This document shows positions 7,478 through 16,457 of a DNA stretch of 21,441 bases, piece by piece. Positions within the stretch are counted from its first letter, which is position 1. The number at the start of each line of letters is the position of its first letter. Source of the stretch: an uncultured bacterium (lineage in GTDB: Bacteria > Verrucomicrobiota > Kiritimatiellia > RFP12 > UBA1067); assembly GCA_902779075.1 (NCBI GenBank), contig CACZAK010000058.1:1-21441 (forward strand). The letters run 5' to 3'. The notes beneath the pieces are model-generated. The model made no database searches. It worked only from the letters and a program-made list of their open reading frames with translations, and was not told where the DNA came from. Made by a program: the position numbers and the translations under genes.

Positions 7478-10400
7478 ATGAACATCACGCAAAAGGGTTT
7501 TGCCGCAGTCGTCGGCGCATTTGCATTCACATGGTGTGGAATCGCCGCTGAAGGCACGGGAGAAACCGTCTTTTCCATAGACGCTGGCAAACCAGGCAAG
7601 ACGCTGCCGAATGTGAACAAGGTGCTTACGCTCTGGGAACTGCAGGAATCGACATTAGCCAACGTGAAACGCAGGCATGACGCGGACGTACTGGAGTTCG
7701 CCGAATACGTCGAGGTGATGGGGGCGACGGGCGGAAACGATAGACGCGACTGCTTCAAGAATCCGGCGAATCGCGCCGCCCTCGACGACTACGACTTTTC
7801 GCGCCTTGTCGCGGGATGCCGCAGTATCGTGCGGCTTGGCCTGAAACCGTACCTCAAGCTCGGAAACGTGCCGCAGAAGTTCTCGTCCGACATCGGCAGC
7901 GGGGACTTTGGCATGAACATACGTCCGCCTCTTGACTACGACGCCTACGGACGTTACATGGCCGCCTGCGCAAAGGCGCTGCTCGACGCGTTCGGGCGCG
8001 ACGAACTTCTCACGTGGCGCTTCGCCGTGCTGACCGAATTTGAGAACGCTGGTTGGTTCAAGGATGCGTCGGGCAGCGCGGAAAAGACGTTTCAGGCCTA
8101 CTGCCGCCTGTACGAGGTGACGGTTGATGCGTTTACGCGGACGATCTCGCCGGACTTGACGTTCGGCGCGCACGCGATGGCCGTAACCGAGGGACTGTGG
8201 GACGAGCGCAACTTCATAAAGTACGCGGCGGAACGCCGCATCCCCCTGAAGTTCGTAACGGCGTCGTTTTATGATTTCAACCCCGGACGCTTCACGAGTG
8301 GATTCAACCTGCCCAATACGATCGGGCATCTGCGCAATGCCGCCGAATCGGCAGGACTTACAAACCTCGTTTACGGAATTGACGAAGGGCGCATCCTTTC
8401 TGGACTCGCGCGTGGCGCGAAAAGCGGGGCCCTGGCCATGCGCATCGTCGGCGATACATACCAGGCGGCATACGACGCAAGGATCGTGAGGCAGCTGTTC
8501 GACTCCAACGCGGACTATTTCGCCGCGTGGGGATACTTTTCGGGGCCTCACACCTGGTTTGACGGCCTGCCATCGGTCTCGTTCCACGTGGCGCGGGAGT
8601 CGGCGAAGTTCAAGGGGATGCGCAGGCTCCCCGTTGCGGTCGAGGGGAAGGCGGACGGTGGAGTGGAGACGGACGCGGTGGCCGCGCTTTCGGCGGACGG
8701 CGGGACGGTTCGCATCATGGCGTACTCGTTCGAAAACAATCTCCATGCGAAGGGGAAGACGCCGCTTCGCATGAAGGTGAAGCTGCCCGTCGCGTGGAAA
8801 GGACAAGATGTGCGCATCGTGCGCAGTGTCATCGACGACGACGCCAACTGGTTCGACGAATGGAGGCGTATTCGCAGAGAGCGCGGCATCGGTGACGATC
8901 GCTTCAACTGGTCTCCGGACGATCCGGCGCCGGTACACGCTGGATGCGGGCTGAAATCCGAGAAAGACCGCCAGATGTTCGTGGAGGAAATAGAGCCGAT
9001 GCTCCGGGACCGCGCGAAGCTGAGGCCCGTCGAGGAGCGCATAAAAGTACGTGCGGACGGGACTGTTGAACTGGCTGCATCCCTGCCGGTTAACTCGGTC
9101 GTCTTTTTCGAACTGACGAAGCAGAAGCAGCGCGAAGATTTCGTCAGCCCGCAAGGCGCGGCACGGGTGAACACCGGGCCGCTCTTCTGGATGCACGGCA
9201 CGGAGAGCGAGCAGCATCTGCGCGACTACGTGCGCGTGGTAGCGGAGAGCGGACAGGGTTCGCTCACGATCGAGTCGCGTCCGCACGAGGGCTGGATGCT
9301 CGACAGCTGGTGGCGCGACGTGGACATCATCCTCGACGAATGCCGCAAGCGCGGCATCAAGATGCTCATCTACGACGACTACTGGCTGCCGAGCCAGGGA
9401 ATGGGGTGCATGTTCCCCATCCCGAAGGAGTTTCAGTGCCGCGACATCAAGTTCGCCTTCTACGCGCGCGGCAAGGAGCCCGTCCGGGTCGAGAACGAAA
9501 TCGCCCGCGTGACGGCGAACGAAGTCTCGAAGAACGTGTTCGACTTGCGTCCCGACGGAAACAAGGTGATCGTCTACAGCTGGGCCGTCGCCAATCCCGG
9601 CAATGTCTATGCGCTTCCGCGCGGACGCAAGATCCCGCTCGTGAACGGGCTCGACGAGGCCGCGGTCGACTGGTTCCTCGAAAAGTTCTACCAGCCCTAC
9701 TACGATCGCTACAAGGACGCCTTCCAGGACGGCACGATCCCCGGGTTCTTCTTCGACGAGCCCTACACGAAGGGATGGTGGGGCCCCGCGCTCGAAAGGG
9801 AGTTCGCGGCGCGTGGTGACAATGTGGGCGAGCTCATCACCGCGCTCTTCTTCCGGATCGCCGACCCGGAGCGCCACGCCCGCGCGCGCTACCGTTTCCT
9901 TGATGCGCACGTCGAAGTGTGGGGACGCACCATGTACGGACGCCACAGCGACTGGTGCGCGCGTCACGGCGTCTATTCGAGCGGACATTTCTTCGAGCAT
10001 GGCAGCACGCACTACGACCTCACCTTTTCCGGCGGGAACGTGATGCAGCTGCTGAAGTACGTCGCCGTGCCGGGTATCGATGTCGTCTGCCGCCAGGTCT
10101 ATTCCAACATGCGCGAAAAGAGGAACGTCGAGATCGACTGCGGGCAGATGCCGAAGTACGCCTCGTCCATGGCGCACGTCTACAACCGCAACGGCGGGCT
10201 CAACTGGTGCGAGACGTTCGGCGCGTACGGACAGGACCTCTCCTATCCGCAGATGAAGTGGATCTGCGACTGGCTCCAGTACCAGGGATGCAGCTTCCTG
10301 ATTCCGCATTCGTTCAACATGAAGGCGCCGCTCGACAGCGACTGCCCGCCGTACTTCTACAACGGCGGATACGAACCGCGCTTCCCGCTCTACCGCGTGT

Positions 10401-12112
10401 GGGCGGACTACAACAACCGCTGCGCGCTCATGCTGTCCGGCACGGGACACATCTGCCGCATCGCGCAGTGCATGCCCGGCATCAGCTACCACGTCGGCAA
10501 GACGATCCGTCCCGAGATGTTCGCGTTCGCGATCCAGGACGCGCAGCTCGACGGCGACTTCATGGACTACGGCGCGGTCGAGACGTGCCGGATCGGAAAG
10601 AACCCGCGCACGGGGCGTCCCGCGCTCCAGTCCGAAAACGGCGTCGAGTGGTATGACATTCTTGTCTTGCCCGCCACGGAGTACGTGCCGTTCCCCATCC
10701 TCGAAAAGGCGCTCGCGTTCGCGAAGGCGGGCGGCGTGGTGGTGGGCTACGGCATCAGGCCGAGCAACACGCCGACGCAGAGAAAGACGGCGGAGGACGT
10801 GCGGAAGACCGTCGCGGAAATCTTCGCGCAGAAGGCGTCGCTCTTCTTTGAGAAGGAGCCGGATGGCGCCCAGCTCCGCGCCGCGCTCGCGAAGGAATAT
10901 CCCGGCGAGAGGCGTCCGCTGGCCATTCGCGAATTCGACTTCGAGGGGCTTGACCCCAAGGACGGACGCAAGCTCGCGGTGAAGCTCAACGAGAAGGACG
11001 GCGACACGATTCTCTTCATTGCAAACCAGGACGACAAGCGCGGGCGCGACCTGAAGGTGCGCGCGCAGTTGCCGGCGGAGAAGGCGGAGTTGTGGAACCC
11101 GATGCAGGGCACGATCGAGCGGCCGGCAGTGGAGAACGGGATGGTGAAGGTGACGTTGGAGCCGAGCGAGACGGTTTTCGTGGTGTGGCCGAAAACAACA
11201 AACGTACAACAACAAGGGGGCGGGGTTTCTTGTTGTCGTACGCTTGCTGTCTCTTCGGTTGGGAAAACAACAAGCGTACAACAGCAAGAGGTGGGGCGTT
11301 CTGTTGACATTCCTTTGGATGTGAAGGAGACCGTCACGCCCGTGGTGGTTGAGAAAGGGCCGGAATACGCGGCGCTGATGGATTTCGTGAAACCGCTTGA
11401 GGGCGCGAAGTGGATCTGGCATCCGAAGAATCCCATGGCGAAGGGACATGTGAAGTTCCGCGCGACGCTCGACTTGGCGAAGGCCGAGAAGGCGCAGGTC
11501 GTGTTCGCGTGCGACACGACGGCGACGATCTATGTGAACGGCGAGAAGGTCGCCCACCAGCCACCCGGCGCCGAGGGCTACTACTATGGATGGAGCGTGC
11601 CCGTGCGGACCAATCTGGCGTTCAAGGCCGGACGCAACGAAATCACGATCGAGGCCGAGAACAGGTATCCCACCGAAAGCAATAGGCCGAGACTCGCCGG
11701 GTTCGTGGCGGCGTTCACATGGTCGGGCGGCCTGTTCCGCACGGACGACAAGTCGTGGCAAGTCACCCGCGCGGGCGAAAGCTTCGTCAATCCCAAGATC
11801 GTGCGCAACTTCGGCGACAAGCCGTGGAAGAAATGCATGTTGGGTCCGACGCGCAGTCCCTACAAGGAGAGCGTTTCGACGGAACTCAGGTTCACGCTCC
11901 CGGCGTTGAAGGACGGCACGCGCGTGTATCTCGTCTGCGACGGTACGGAAGGCGAGAGGAGTGCGGCGGTGACGGTAAACGGCGCCTACGCGGGTGGATT
12001 CATCGGTGCGCCGTATCGCATAGACATCACGAAGTCCGTCAAGCCCGGCGCGAACACACTGGAGGCAAAACCGTTCCGCTTGACGCATCCGAACATCATG
12101 GTAAAGGAATAG
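7478..12112 (+). CDS. GH39-like / GH106-like double glycosidase fusion
   Basis: The product is 1544 aa, with strong SD GAGGAG before ATG 7478 and a Sec-type signal peptide. Residues about 30-540 resemble GH39: LKPYLKLGNVP, the acid/base candidate Glu187 in FAVLTEFENAGWF, the nucleophile candidate Glu303 in YGIDEG, and a closing beta-sandwich. From about residue 550 a second enzyme begins, like GH106 alpha-L-rhamnosidases: DFVSPQGAARVNTGPLFWMH, then MLIYDDYWLPSQG, GFFFDEP near 758, and Glu912 in CETFGA followed by DWLQYQGCSFLIPHSF. Residues about 1280-1544 are GH2/rhamnosidase-type jelly rolls (WIWHP...ATIYVNGEKV). A repeat-rich linker at 1240-1275 separates the last two parts. There is no stop or restart between the two catalytic regions. 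The family calls rest on motifs read by eye; the joint activity (for example on a rhamnose-containing glycan) is inference. Confidence 0.75.
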   Translation: MNITQKGFAAVVGAFAFTWCGIAAEGTGETVFSIDAGKPGKTLPNVNKVLTLWELQESTLANVKRRHDADVLEFAEYVEVMGATGGNDRRDCFKNPANRAALDDYDFSRLVAGCRSIVRLGLKPYLKLGNVPQKFSSDIGSGDFGMNIRPPLDYDAYGRYMAACAKALLDAFGRDELLTWRFAVLTEFENAGWFKDASGSAEKTFQAYCRLYEVTVDAFTRTISPDLTFGAHAMAVTEGLWDERNFIKYAAERRIPLKFVTASFYDFNPGRFTSGFNLPNTIGHLRNAAESAGLTNLVYGIDEGRILSGLARGAKSGALAMRIVGDTYQAAYDARIVRQLFDSNADYFAAWGYFSGPHTWFDGLPSVSFHVARESAKFKGMRRLPVAVEGKADGGVETDAVAALSADGGTVRIMAYSFENNLHAKGKTPLRMKVKLPVAWKGQDVRIVRSVIDDDANWFDEWRRIRRERGIGDDRFNWSPDDPAPVHAGCGLKSEKDRQMFVEEIEPMLRDRAKLRPVEERIKVRADGTVELAASLPVNSVVFFELTKQKQREDFVSPQGAARVNTGPLFWMHGTESEQHLRDYVRVVAESGQGSLTIESRPHEGWMLDSWWRDVDIILDECRKRGIKMLIYDDYWLPSQGMGCMFPIPKEFQCRDIKFAFYARGKEPVRVENEIARVTANEVSKNVFDLRPDGNKVIVYSWAVANPGNVYALPRGRKIPLVNGLDEAAVDWFLEKFYQPYYDRYKDAFQDGTIPGFFFDEPYTKGWWGPALEREFAARGDNVGELITALFFRIADPERHARARYRFLDAHVEVWGRTMYGRHSDWCARHGVYSSGHFFEHGSTHYDLTFSGGNVMQLLKYVAVPGIDVVCRQVYSNMREKRNVEIDCGQMPKYASSMAHVYNRNGGLNWCETFGAYGQDLSYPQMKWICDWLQYQGCSFLIPHSFNMKAPLDSDCPPYFYNGGYEPRFPLYRVWADYNNRCALMLSGTGHICRIAQCMPGISYHVGKTIRPEMFAFAIQDAQLDGDFMDYGAVETCRIGKNPRTGRPALQSENGVEWYDILVLPATEYVPFPILEKALAFAKAGGVVVGYGIRPSNTPTQRKTAEDVRKTVAEIFAQKASLFFEKEPDGAQLRAALAKEYPGERRPLAIREFDFEGLDPKDGRKLAVKLNEKDGDTILFIANQDDKRGRDLKVRAQLPAEKAELWNPMQGTIERPAVENGMVKVTLEPSETVFVVWPKTTNVQQQGGGVSCCRTLAVSSVGKTTSVQQQEVGRSVDIPLDVKETVTPVVVEKGPEYAALMDFVKPLEGAKWIWHPKNPMAKGHVKFRATLDLAKAEKAQVVFACDTTATIYVNGEKVAHQPPGAEGYYYGWSVPVRTNLAFKAGRNEITIEAENRYPTESNRPRLAGFVAAFTWSGGLFRTDDKSWQVTRAGESFVNPKIVRNFGDKPWKKCMLGPTRSPYKESVSTELRFTLPALKDGTRVYLVCDGTEGERSAAVTVNGAYAGGFIGAPYRIDITKSVKPGANTLEAKPFRLTHPNIMVKE
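11191..11296. repeat. Three-copy ACAACAARCGTACAACA repeat inside the fusion gene
   Basis: Two direct copies (11191-11225 and 11263-11296) share a 26-base core, differ at two positions in it, and end in G-rich tails. They start 72 bases apart, a multiple of three. An inverted copy of the core lies between them at 11229-11250, matching at most positions. The direct copies are both read in frame, as KTTNVQQQ and KTTSVQQQ. They sit between the GH106-like part and the C-terminal jelly rolls, in DNA far less GC-rich than its surroundings. Confidence 0.75.
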
Positions 12113-12117
12113 GCTTT

Positions 12118-13545
12118 ATGGATGGAATCGTAATGGTAAACAGTGACATACAGTCGCGCAGGGATTTTCTGCGCAATGCGGTCATACTGGCCGGGGCGGG
12201 TGTGACCGCTCCCCTGTGGGCGGCTATGAAGTACAATAAGGACGCCGCGATGCGGTACTTCCGCGAACAGGCGTCCGAGACGGACGCGCGCGTCAAGGAG
12301 GGGATTGAGACGAACCGCAAGGGCGACGCGACGCTTGTGTTCCGCGATGCGCAGAGACGTCCATGCGAGCGCGTCCATGTGAAGGTGCGCCAGCTGAACC
12401 ACGACTTCAAGTACGGTGCGAACCTCTTCGGTCTCGCCGAGACGAAGAACGGCGCGGAGAGCGCGGCCGCGTATCGGGAACTCTTTGCGGCGGCTTTCAA
12501 CATGGCGACGCTGCCGTTCTACTGGGAGGGCAACGAGCCGCAGCCCGGCAAGACGCGCTTTGCGAAGGACGCGCCATACATCTACCGTCGTCCGCCGATT
12601 GACATGTGTCTTGAGTTCTGCGAGGCACACGGCATCGAGCCGAAGGCGCACTGCCTCAACTACGTGGCGGAAGGACTGTTCCCGGCATGGGCGAAGGGAG
12701 ATGTCCGGCGCGAGAAGGAGCTTCTTGAAAAGCGCTTCCGCGAACTCGCCGAGCGCTATGCGGAAAGGATTCCGATGTGGGAGGTCGTGAACGAGACGCT
12801 GCACTGGTCCAACGGACGGCGTCGGCTCAGCAACCTGTTCTCGGAGCCCGACCTCGTCGAGTGGAGCTTCAAGACGGCGGCGAAGTATTTTACGAAGAAC
12901 AAACTCGTCATCAACGAGACGCACATGTACGTGTGGGAATCGTTCAAGCGGAGCCGCAGTGCCTACTACATGCAGATTGAGAACGCGCTCCTGAAGGGAT
13001 GCCGCATCGACGGCATCGGCATCCAGGCGCACGCCGTGTGGGGTGCGGACATGAAGAACATCGTGCAGAAAGGGCGGTTCCAGTACAATCCGCATTTTAC
13101 GTTCGAGCTGTTCGATGCCTACGCCGCACTGGGCAGGCCCCTCCAGATCACGGAATGCACCATCCCCGCCTGTTCGGAGGATCCAGGCGACGAAGCGGTA
13201 CAGGCGGAGATTGTCCGCGAACTCTACCGCATCTGGTTCTCGCACAAGGCGATGGAGGCGATTGTGTATTGGGACCTCTCCGACGCCTATACGTGGCAAC
13301 CCAAGCTCTACGGCTCGTTCCTCCGCCGCGACATGAGCCCGAAGCCGGCCTACAACGTCATTTGCGACCTCTTCGGACGCGAGTGGCGCACGAACTTCGA
13401 CCGCGATGCGCCGGGCGGGCGGCTGTCCTTCCGTGGCTTTTGCGGCACGTACGAGGTTGAGGCGACCTCGTACGGGCGCACCGTCAAGCGCCAGTTCCAT
13501 ATCGGTAACGCCGCCTCCATCCCAATCGAGATTTCCATTGCATGA
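12118..13545 (+). CDS. Tat-exported GH10 glycoside hydrolase, copy 2
   Basis: The product is 475 aa, starting at ATG 12118 with AAAGGA at 12103-12108; a second in-frame ATG at 12133 is possible. The upstream open frame reaching back into the previous gene is a shadow. The twin-arginine motif SRRDFLRN is followed by AVILAGAGVTAPLWAA. The acid/base is Glu226 in WEVVNETL and the nucleophile Glu346 in LQITE. It is collinear with the 6041 gene over its whole length and, by eye, identical at roughly four residues in five. It differs most around the HWSNGRRR loop after the acid/base, which may change substrate fit. It begins 5 bases after the fusion gene stops and overlaps the next start by 4 bases (ATGA), so it is translated from the same operon mRNA. 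Confidence 0.87.
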   Translation: MDGIVMVNSDIQSRRDFLRNAVILAGAGVTAPLWAAMKYNKDAAMRYFREQASETDARVKEGIETNRKGDATLVFRDAQRRPCERVHVKVRQLNHDFKYGANLFGLAETKNGAESAAAYRELFAAAFNMATLPFYWEGNEPQPGKTRFAKDAPYIYRRPPIDMCLEFCEAHGIEPKAHCLNYVAEGLFPAWAKGDVRREKELLEKRFRELAERYAERIPMWEVVNETLHWSNGRRRLSNLFSEPDLVEWSFKTAAKYFTKNKLVINETHMYVWESFKRSRSAYYMQIENALLKGCRIDGIGIQAHAVWGADMKNIVQKGRFQYNPHFTFELFDAYAALGRPLQITECTIPACSEDPGDEAVQAEIVRELYRIWFSHKAMEAIVYWDLSDAYTWQPKLYGSFLRRDMSPKPAYNVICDLFGREWRTNFDRDAPGGRLSFRGFCGTYEVEATSYGRTVKRQFHIGNAASIPIEISIA

Positions 13546-14175
13546 ATGAGATGGTGATGGTGCGCAATGTAGTTATATTGGCTCTCGCCATCTGCGCGAT
13601 GGCGGCGATGGGCGAAAACGGTTGCCCGACGGGGAACATCGTGCGGCGCCTGGTCGATGCGCCGGCGGTGTGGGATGGGTTCGGCGTATGGCCGTCCACG
13701 CCGCCGGAGGATTGCCCGTTCCCGCAGTCGACGGCGTTCTGCGGAGTGGAGTTCACGGGGCGGCATGCGGAATACACGAGGGCCGACACGTGGTATCCGT
13801 CGTGGGCGTCGGACGGCGACCTGTACTCGCCGTGGACGGACGGTGTCGTTGAGTGGACAGATGGCAACGGCAAGAAAAAACGTCTTGGCAGCGCTTCCGG
13901 CACACGCACCGCAACGACGGGCCACGCGAAAATCGTCGGCGAAGATCCGCAGCGTGTGGCTCTTCGACCGTCCGAACGACATCGTGTGCATTGAGGACGG
14001 GCTTCTCGTGTTCAGCGATGGCACGACGATCCGCACCGGCGCGCTGCCGGATGACGCGAAGAAGGGCGTGGTGTTCGAGTTTCCGCCGAAAAACGTCAGT
14101 TGGGTGATGTTCACGGTGGAGAAGGTGAACAAGGGCGGATGCCACGTTGGCCTTTCGGAAATCGCCGTGTTCTAA
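13542..14175 (+). pseudogene. Remnant of an exported protein: N-terminal part joined out of frame to a discoidin-like C-terminus
   Basis: The start codon overlaps the stop of the GH10 gene (ATGA, 13542-13545). The first frame gives a signal peptide (VVILALAICAMAAMG) and the beginning of a secreted family I recognise by pattern only, with FPQSTAFCGVEFTGRHAEYTRADTW and SWASDGDLYSPWTDG. It ends soon after TGHAKIVGEDP at a stop at 13992-13994. From about 13942 another frame continues with IRSVWLFDRPND...LLVFSDGTTIRTGALPDDAKKG...WVMFTVEKV...GLSEIAVF, a DUF7402/discoidin-like C-terminal domain ending at 14175. The two frames meet at GAAGATCCGC (13941-13950), which fits both families. The catalytic or core middle is missing. 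I therefore read it as an intact gene that lost an internal segment and its frame. A sequencing frameshift alone would not explain the missing middle. Confidence 0.65.
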
Positions 14176-14301
14176 GCTGATGTGGGTTGGCGTTGTCGGT
14201 GCATGGTTGTGCCGTTCGGCGCGCAGTGTGGCGGCGTGGGCGTGGCGTTGGCGACGCCTAAAACGAACTGGGTGAGTTCTTGACGCATCTGACGCCCTGA
14301 T
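14176..14301. other. Intergenic region with G/T-rich strand bias and a weak hairpin
   Basis: No gene is seen here. The first 80 bases are strikingly rich in G and T on the + strand. A small hairpin, GGCGT (14244-14248) with ACGCC (14254-14258), is followed by TAAAA, so it is at best a weak terminator for the carbohydrate operon. TTGACG at 14280-14285 is 21 bases from the -10 of the next gene, too far to be a normal -35 box. Confidence 0.5.
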
Positions 14302-14313
14302 TGTGGTATAATA
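14302..14313 (+). promoter_or_regulatory. Extended -10 promoter of the antiporter gene, near-leaderless
   Basis: TGTGGTATAATA contains a perfect -10 hexamer (14307-14312) with the extended TGG before it. The ATG follows after only 8 bases, so the transcript would begin at or just before the start codon. No Shine-Dalgarno sequence is present. The same 12 bases precede the permease gene at 19184. Confidence 0.75.
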
Positions 14314-14320
14314 CGCGGCC

Positions 14321-16363
14321 ATGAGCGAAAGTCTGTTTTTCCAGGACCTGGCCGTCATGATGTCGGTCGTCGGTCTGGTGTCGGTCATCTTCACGCGCCT
14401 TGGTTGGCCGAAGGTGATCGGCTATCTGCTCGCCGGCGTCATGATGAGCGAGCATACGTGGGGTGGGTCGTTACTCGCCGACCCCAAGTCCATCGGCACC
14501 ATCGGCCAGCTCGGCATCGTGTTCCTCATGTTCACGCTCGGCCTCGAGTTCAGCGCGGACGACATGAAGAAGGTGAAGCACGTTACCATACCTACCGCGA
14601 TCTTCGACACGCTGATGATGATATGGCTGGGCTATACCATGGGCACGCGCGTACTCGGTTGGGACGGTGTGCAGAGCCTCTTCCTCGGTGCGGCGCTGTG
14701 CGATTCGGCAACCACGCTCCTCGCGAAGACGATAGAGGAGATGCGCTGGGGAGACCGTCCGTTCGTACGCTACATCTTCGGCACCACGATATTCGAGGAC
14801 ATCCTCTGCGTGGGCGTGATCGCCCTCGTGACGGGCGTTGCGACAGGGAAGGGCATGAGCGTGGGCGCGGTGGGCCTTTCGCTCGGCGGTCTACTTGTAT
14901 TTTTCACGTGCGTACTCGTGTTCGGCCTCGTCCTCGCGCCGCGCCTCCTTAACGGCGTGGCGAGTCTTAAGGACGACGAAACACTCCTCCTAACGGTCCT
15001 CGGACTCTGCTTTTTCGTCAGCTTCATCGCCTTCAAGTTCGACTACTCCCTCGCGCTCGGCGCCTTCCTCGTGGGAATTCTCGGCGCATCAAGCGACGTG
15101 CGAAACCGACTCCACAAGCTGGCGTCGCCGCTCCGCAATATGTTCTCGGCTGTGTTCTTCGTGACGATCGGCCTTCTCGTTGACCCCGTGGTGTGCTTCC
15201 GCAACCTCCCGTTGATATTGGGTCTCGTGCTACTTGTCGTACTGGGGAAGGGTTTCAACTGCTGCTTTATGTCGCTGTTCACGGGCCAGAGCGTGAAGAA
15301 CTCGGTGCAGACCGGGTTCGGCCTCGCACAAATCGGCGAGTTCGCCTACATGGTGGCGCTCATATACATGACGGAAACGGGCGACACGGCAAGCCCCATC
15401 TACCAGGTGGTCGTGGCCGTCTCGCTCGTCACGACCTGCATCAACCCCGCGATGCTGCGCTTGTCGGACCGCGTGGGCGACTGGTGCGAGACGCACATCC
15501 CCGAACGGCTTCGTGGCTGGATCGCCGCGTATCAGGACTGGCTTGCGCGCTTCAGGGGCGCCTCCGTGCCGACCCAGCTGCAGAAACATCTCCGCAGCCG
15601 CTTCGCATGGCTCGTTGCGGCGTTCATGCTGAACTTCGCCGTGGTGGTCGCCGCTACCATGCTCACGCGCCTCGACTACTCGCCGTTCTCGCGTTTTTTC
15701 AACGACCATAAGCTTTTCTTCTTCTGCCTCGTCGCGAACCTCTTCTGCGTGTCGATGCTCGCGCTCATGCTGGGTCTGGCACTGTCGATCGGACGCGACA
15801 TCGCGGCCGTCCTCACTGGTACGCGCCAGCCGAAGAAGTGGAAGGTGGCGGTGCGGCAATTCGTCTCGTGGGCGTGCTGGACCGTAGTGCTTGTGCTTGC
15901 GTTCGTTCAGAACCTGATGATCAACGTGAACCTCCTTCCCCCGGAACGACCTGCGCGCCTGACAATCCTTGCGCTGCTTGTGACGGCGGCGATATTGGGC
16001 TGGAAGCATTTTAAGCGGGCGGGACACGTGGCGACCTACAGGTTCAACTCCGCTCTTGCCGCGGAACGCCGGCGTACGCGTCGGGCGACCGCGCGTGGCG
16101 ACGTTACGCTAACCGTTCCGGGAGATTTCTACGAGCACCTCGCCATCCCGGAGTCGTCTCCAGCCATCGGCGAGTCGATCCGTTCGCTCGACATCCGCGC
16201 GAAGACGGGCGCGAGCGTGGTGGCGGTGGAGCGGGCCGGGAACCGTTTCCGCAATCCCGGCCCCTCATGGACGTTCGAGGCGGGCGACGTGGCGGTAGTC
16301 ATCGGTGATCCGCCACAGCTCGCCGCGCTCCACGAACTGTTCGCCGTTCGAAAAGTACCGTAA
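14321..16363 (+). CDS. CPA2-family cation/proton antiporter (Kef-type) with TrkA-C domain
   Basis: The product is 680 aa. Residues 1 to about 390 form the hydrophobic exchanger domain of the KefB/NapA class, with typical signatures GQLGIVFLMFTLGLEFS, the AALCDSATTLL helix, and GLAQIGEFAYM. Family members exchange Na+ or K+ for H+ across the inner membrane. About four further membrane segments follow (near 430, 465, 520 and 550). The end, from about residue 600, is a cytoplasmic TrkA-C/RCK-C-like domain (TVPGDFYEHLAIPESSPAIGESIRSLDI...FEAGDVAVVIGDPPQL). No nucleotide-binding RCK-N domain (GxGxxG) is visible, so it is not a standard KefB/KefC. It is a single gene with its own promoter and is unlikely to belong to the upstream carbohydrate operon. 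Confidence 0.87.
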   Translation: MSESLFFQDLAVMMSVVGLVSVIFTRLGWPKVIGYLLAGVMMSEHTWGGSLLADPKSIGTIGQLGIVFLMFTLGLEFSADDMKKVKHVTIPTAIFDTLMMIWLGYTMGTRVLGWDGVQSLFLGAALCDSATTLLAKTIEEMRWGDRPFVRYIFGTTIFEDILCVGVIALVTGVATGKGMSVGAVGLSLGGLLVFFTCVLVFGLVLAPRLLNGVASLKDDETLLLTVLGLCFFVSFIAFKFDYSLALGAFLVGILGASSDVRNRLHKLASPLRNMFSAVFFVTIGLLVDPVVCFRNLPLILGLVLLVVLGKGFNCCFMSLFTGQSVKNSVQTGFGLAQIGEFAYMVALIYMTETGDTASPIYQVVVAVSLVTTCINPAMLRLSDRVGDWCETHIPERLRGWIAAYQDWLARFRGASVPTQLQKHLRSRFAWLVAAFMLNFAVVVAATMLTRLDYSPFSRFFNDHKLFFFCLVANLFCVSMLALMLGLALSIGRDIAAVLTGTRQPKKWKVAVRQFVSWACWTVVLVLAFVQNLMINVNLLPPERPARLTILALLVTAAILGWKHFKRAGHVATYRFNSALAAERRRTRRATARGDVTLTVPGDFYEHLAIPESSPAIGESIRSLDIRAKTGASVVAVERAGNRFRNPGPSWTFEAGDVAVVIGDPPQLAALHELFAVRKVP

Positions 16364-16386
16364 ATTGTACCGTGGTGTGTCGCAAC

Positions 16387-16424
16387 GTGTCACTAGTGTG
16401 ACGAAATGACACATCAGGTGTCAT
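16387..16424. promoter_or_regulatory. Clustered inverted repeats (GTGTCA/TGACAC) upstream of clpB
   Basis: ATGACAC (16406-16412) and GTGTCAT (16418-16424) form a perfect 7-bp inverted repeat with 5 bases between. Just before it, GTCAC (16389-16393) and GTGAC (16398-16402) form another. The shared TGACAC/GTGTCA half-site suggests an operator. It is not the CIRCE sequence (TTAGCACTC-N9-GAGTGCTAA), so HrcA is not the obvious binder. It might also act as a terminator stem for the antiporter gene, but there is no T-run. Confidence 0.5.
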
Positions 16425-16457
16425 GGAATGCGTGGATTTAGTGGGTGGCATGGTCTG

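Noticed and set aside
7655..12088. A 1477-codon open frame on the minus strand opposite the fusion gene
   Set aside because: It mirrors the codon bias of the GC-rich + strand gene. Its protein is Arg/His/Val-rich with no recognisable motif, and the + strand product has clear enzyme domains.
11719..12117. Upstream extension of the second GH10 frame into the fusion gene
   Set aside because: The extension encodes Arg-rich shadow sequence. The Tat signal and SD fix the start at 12118.
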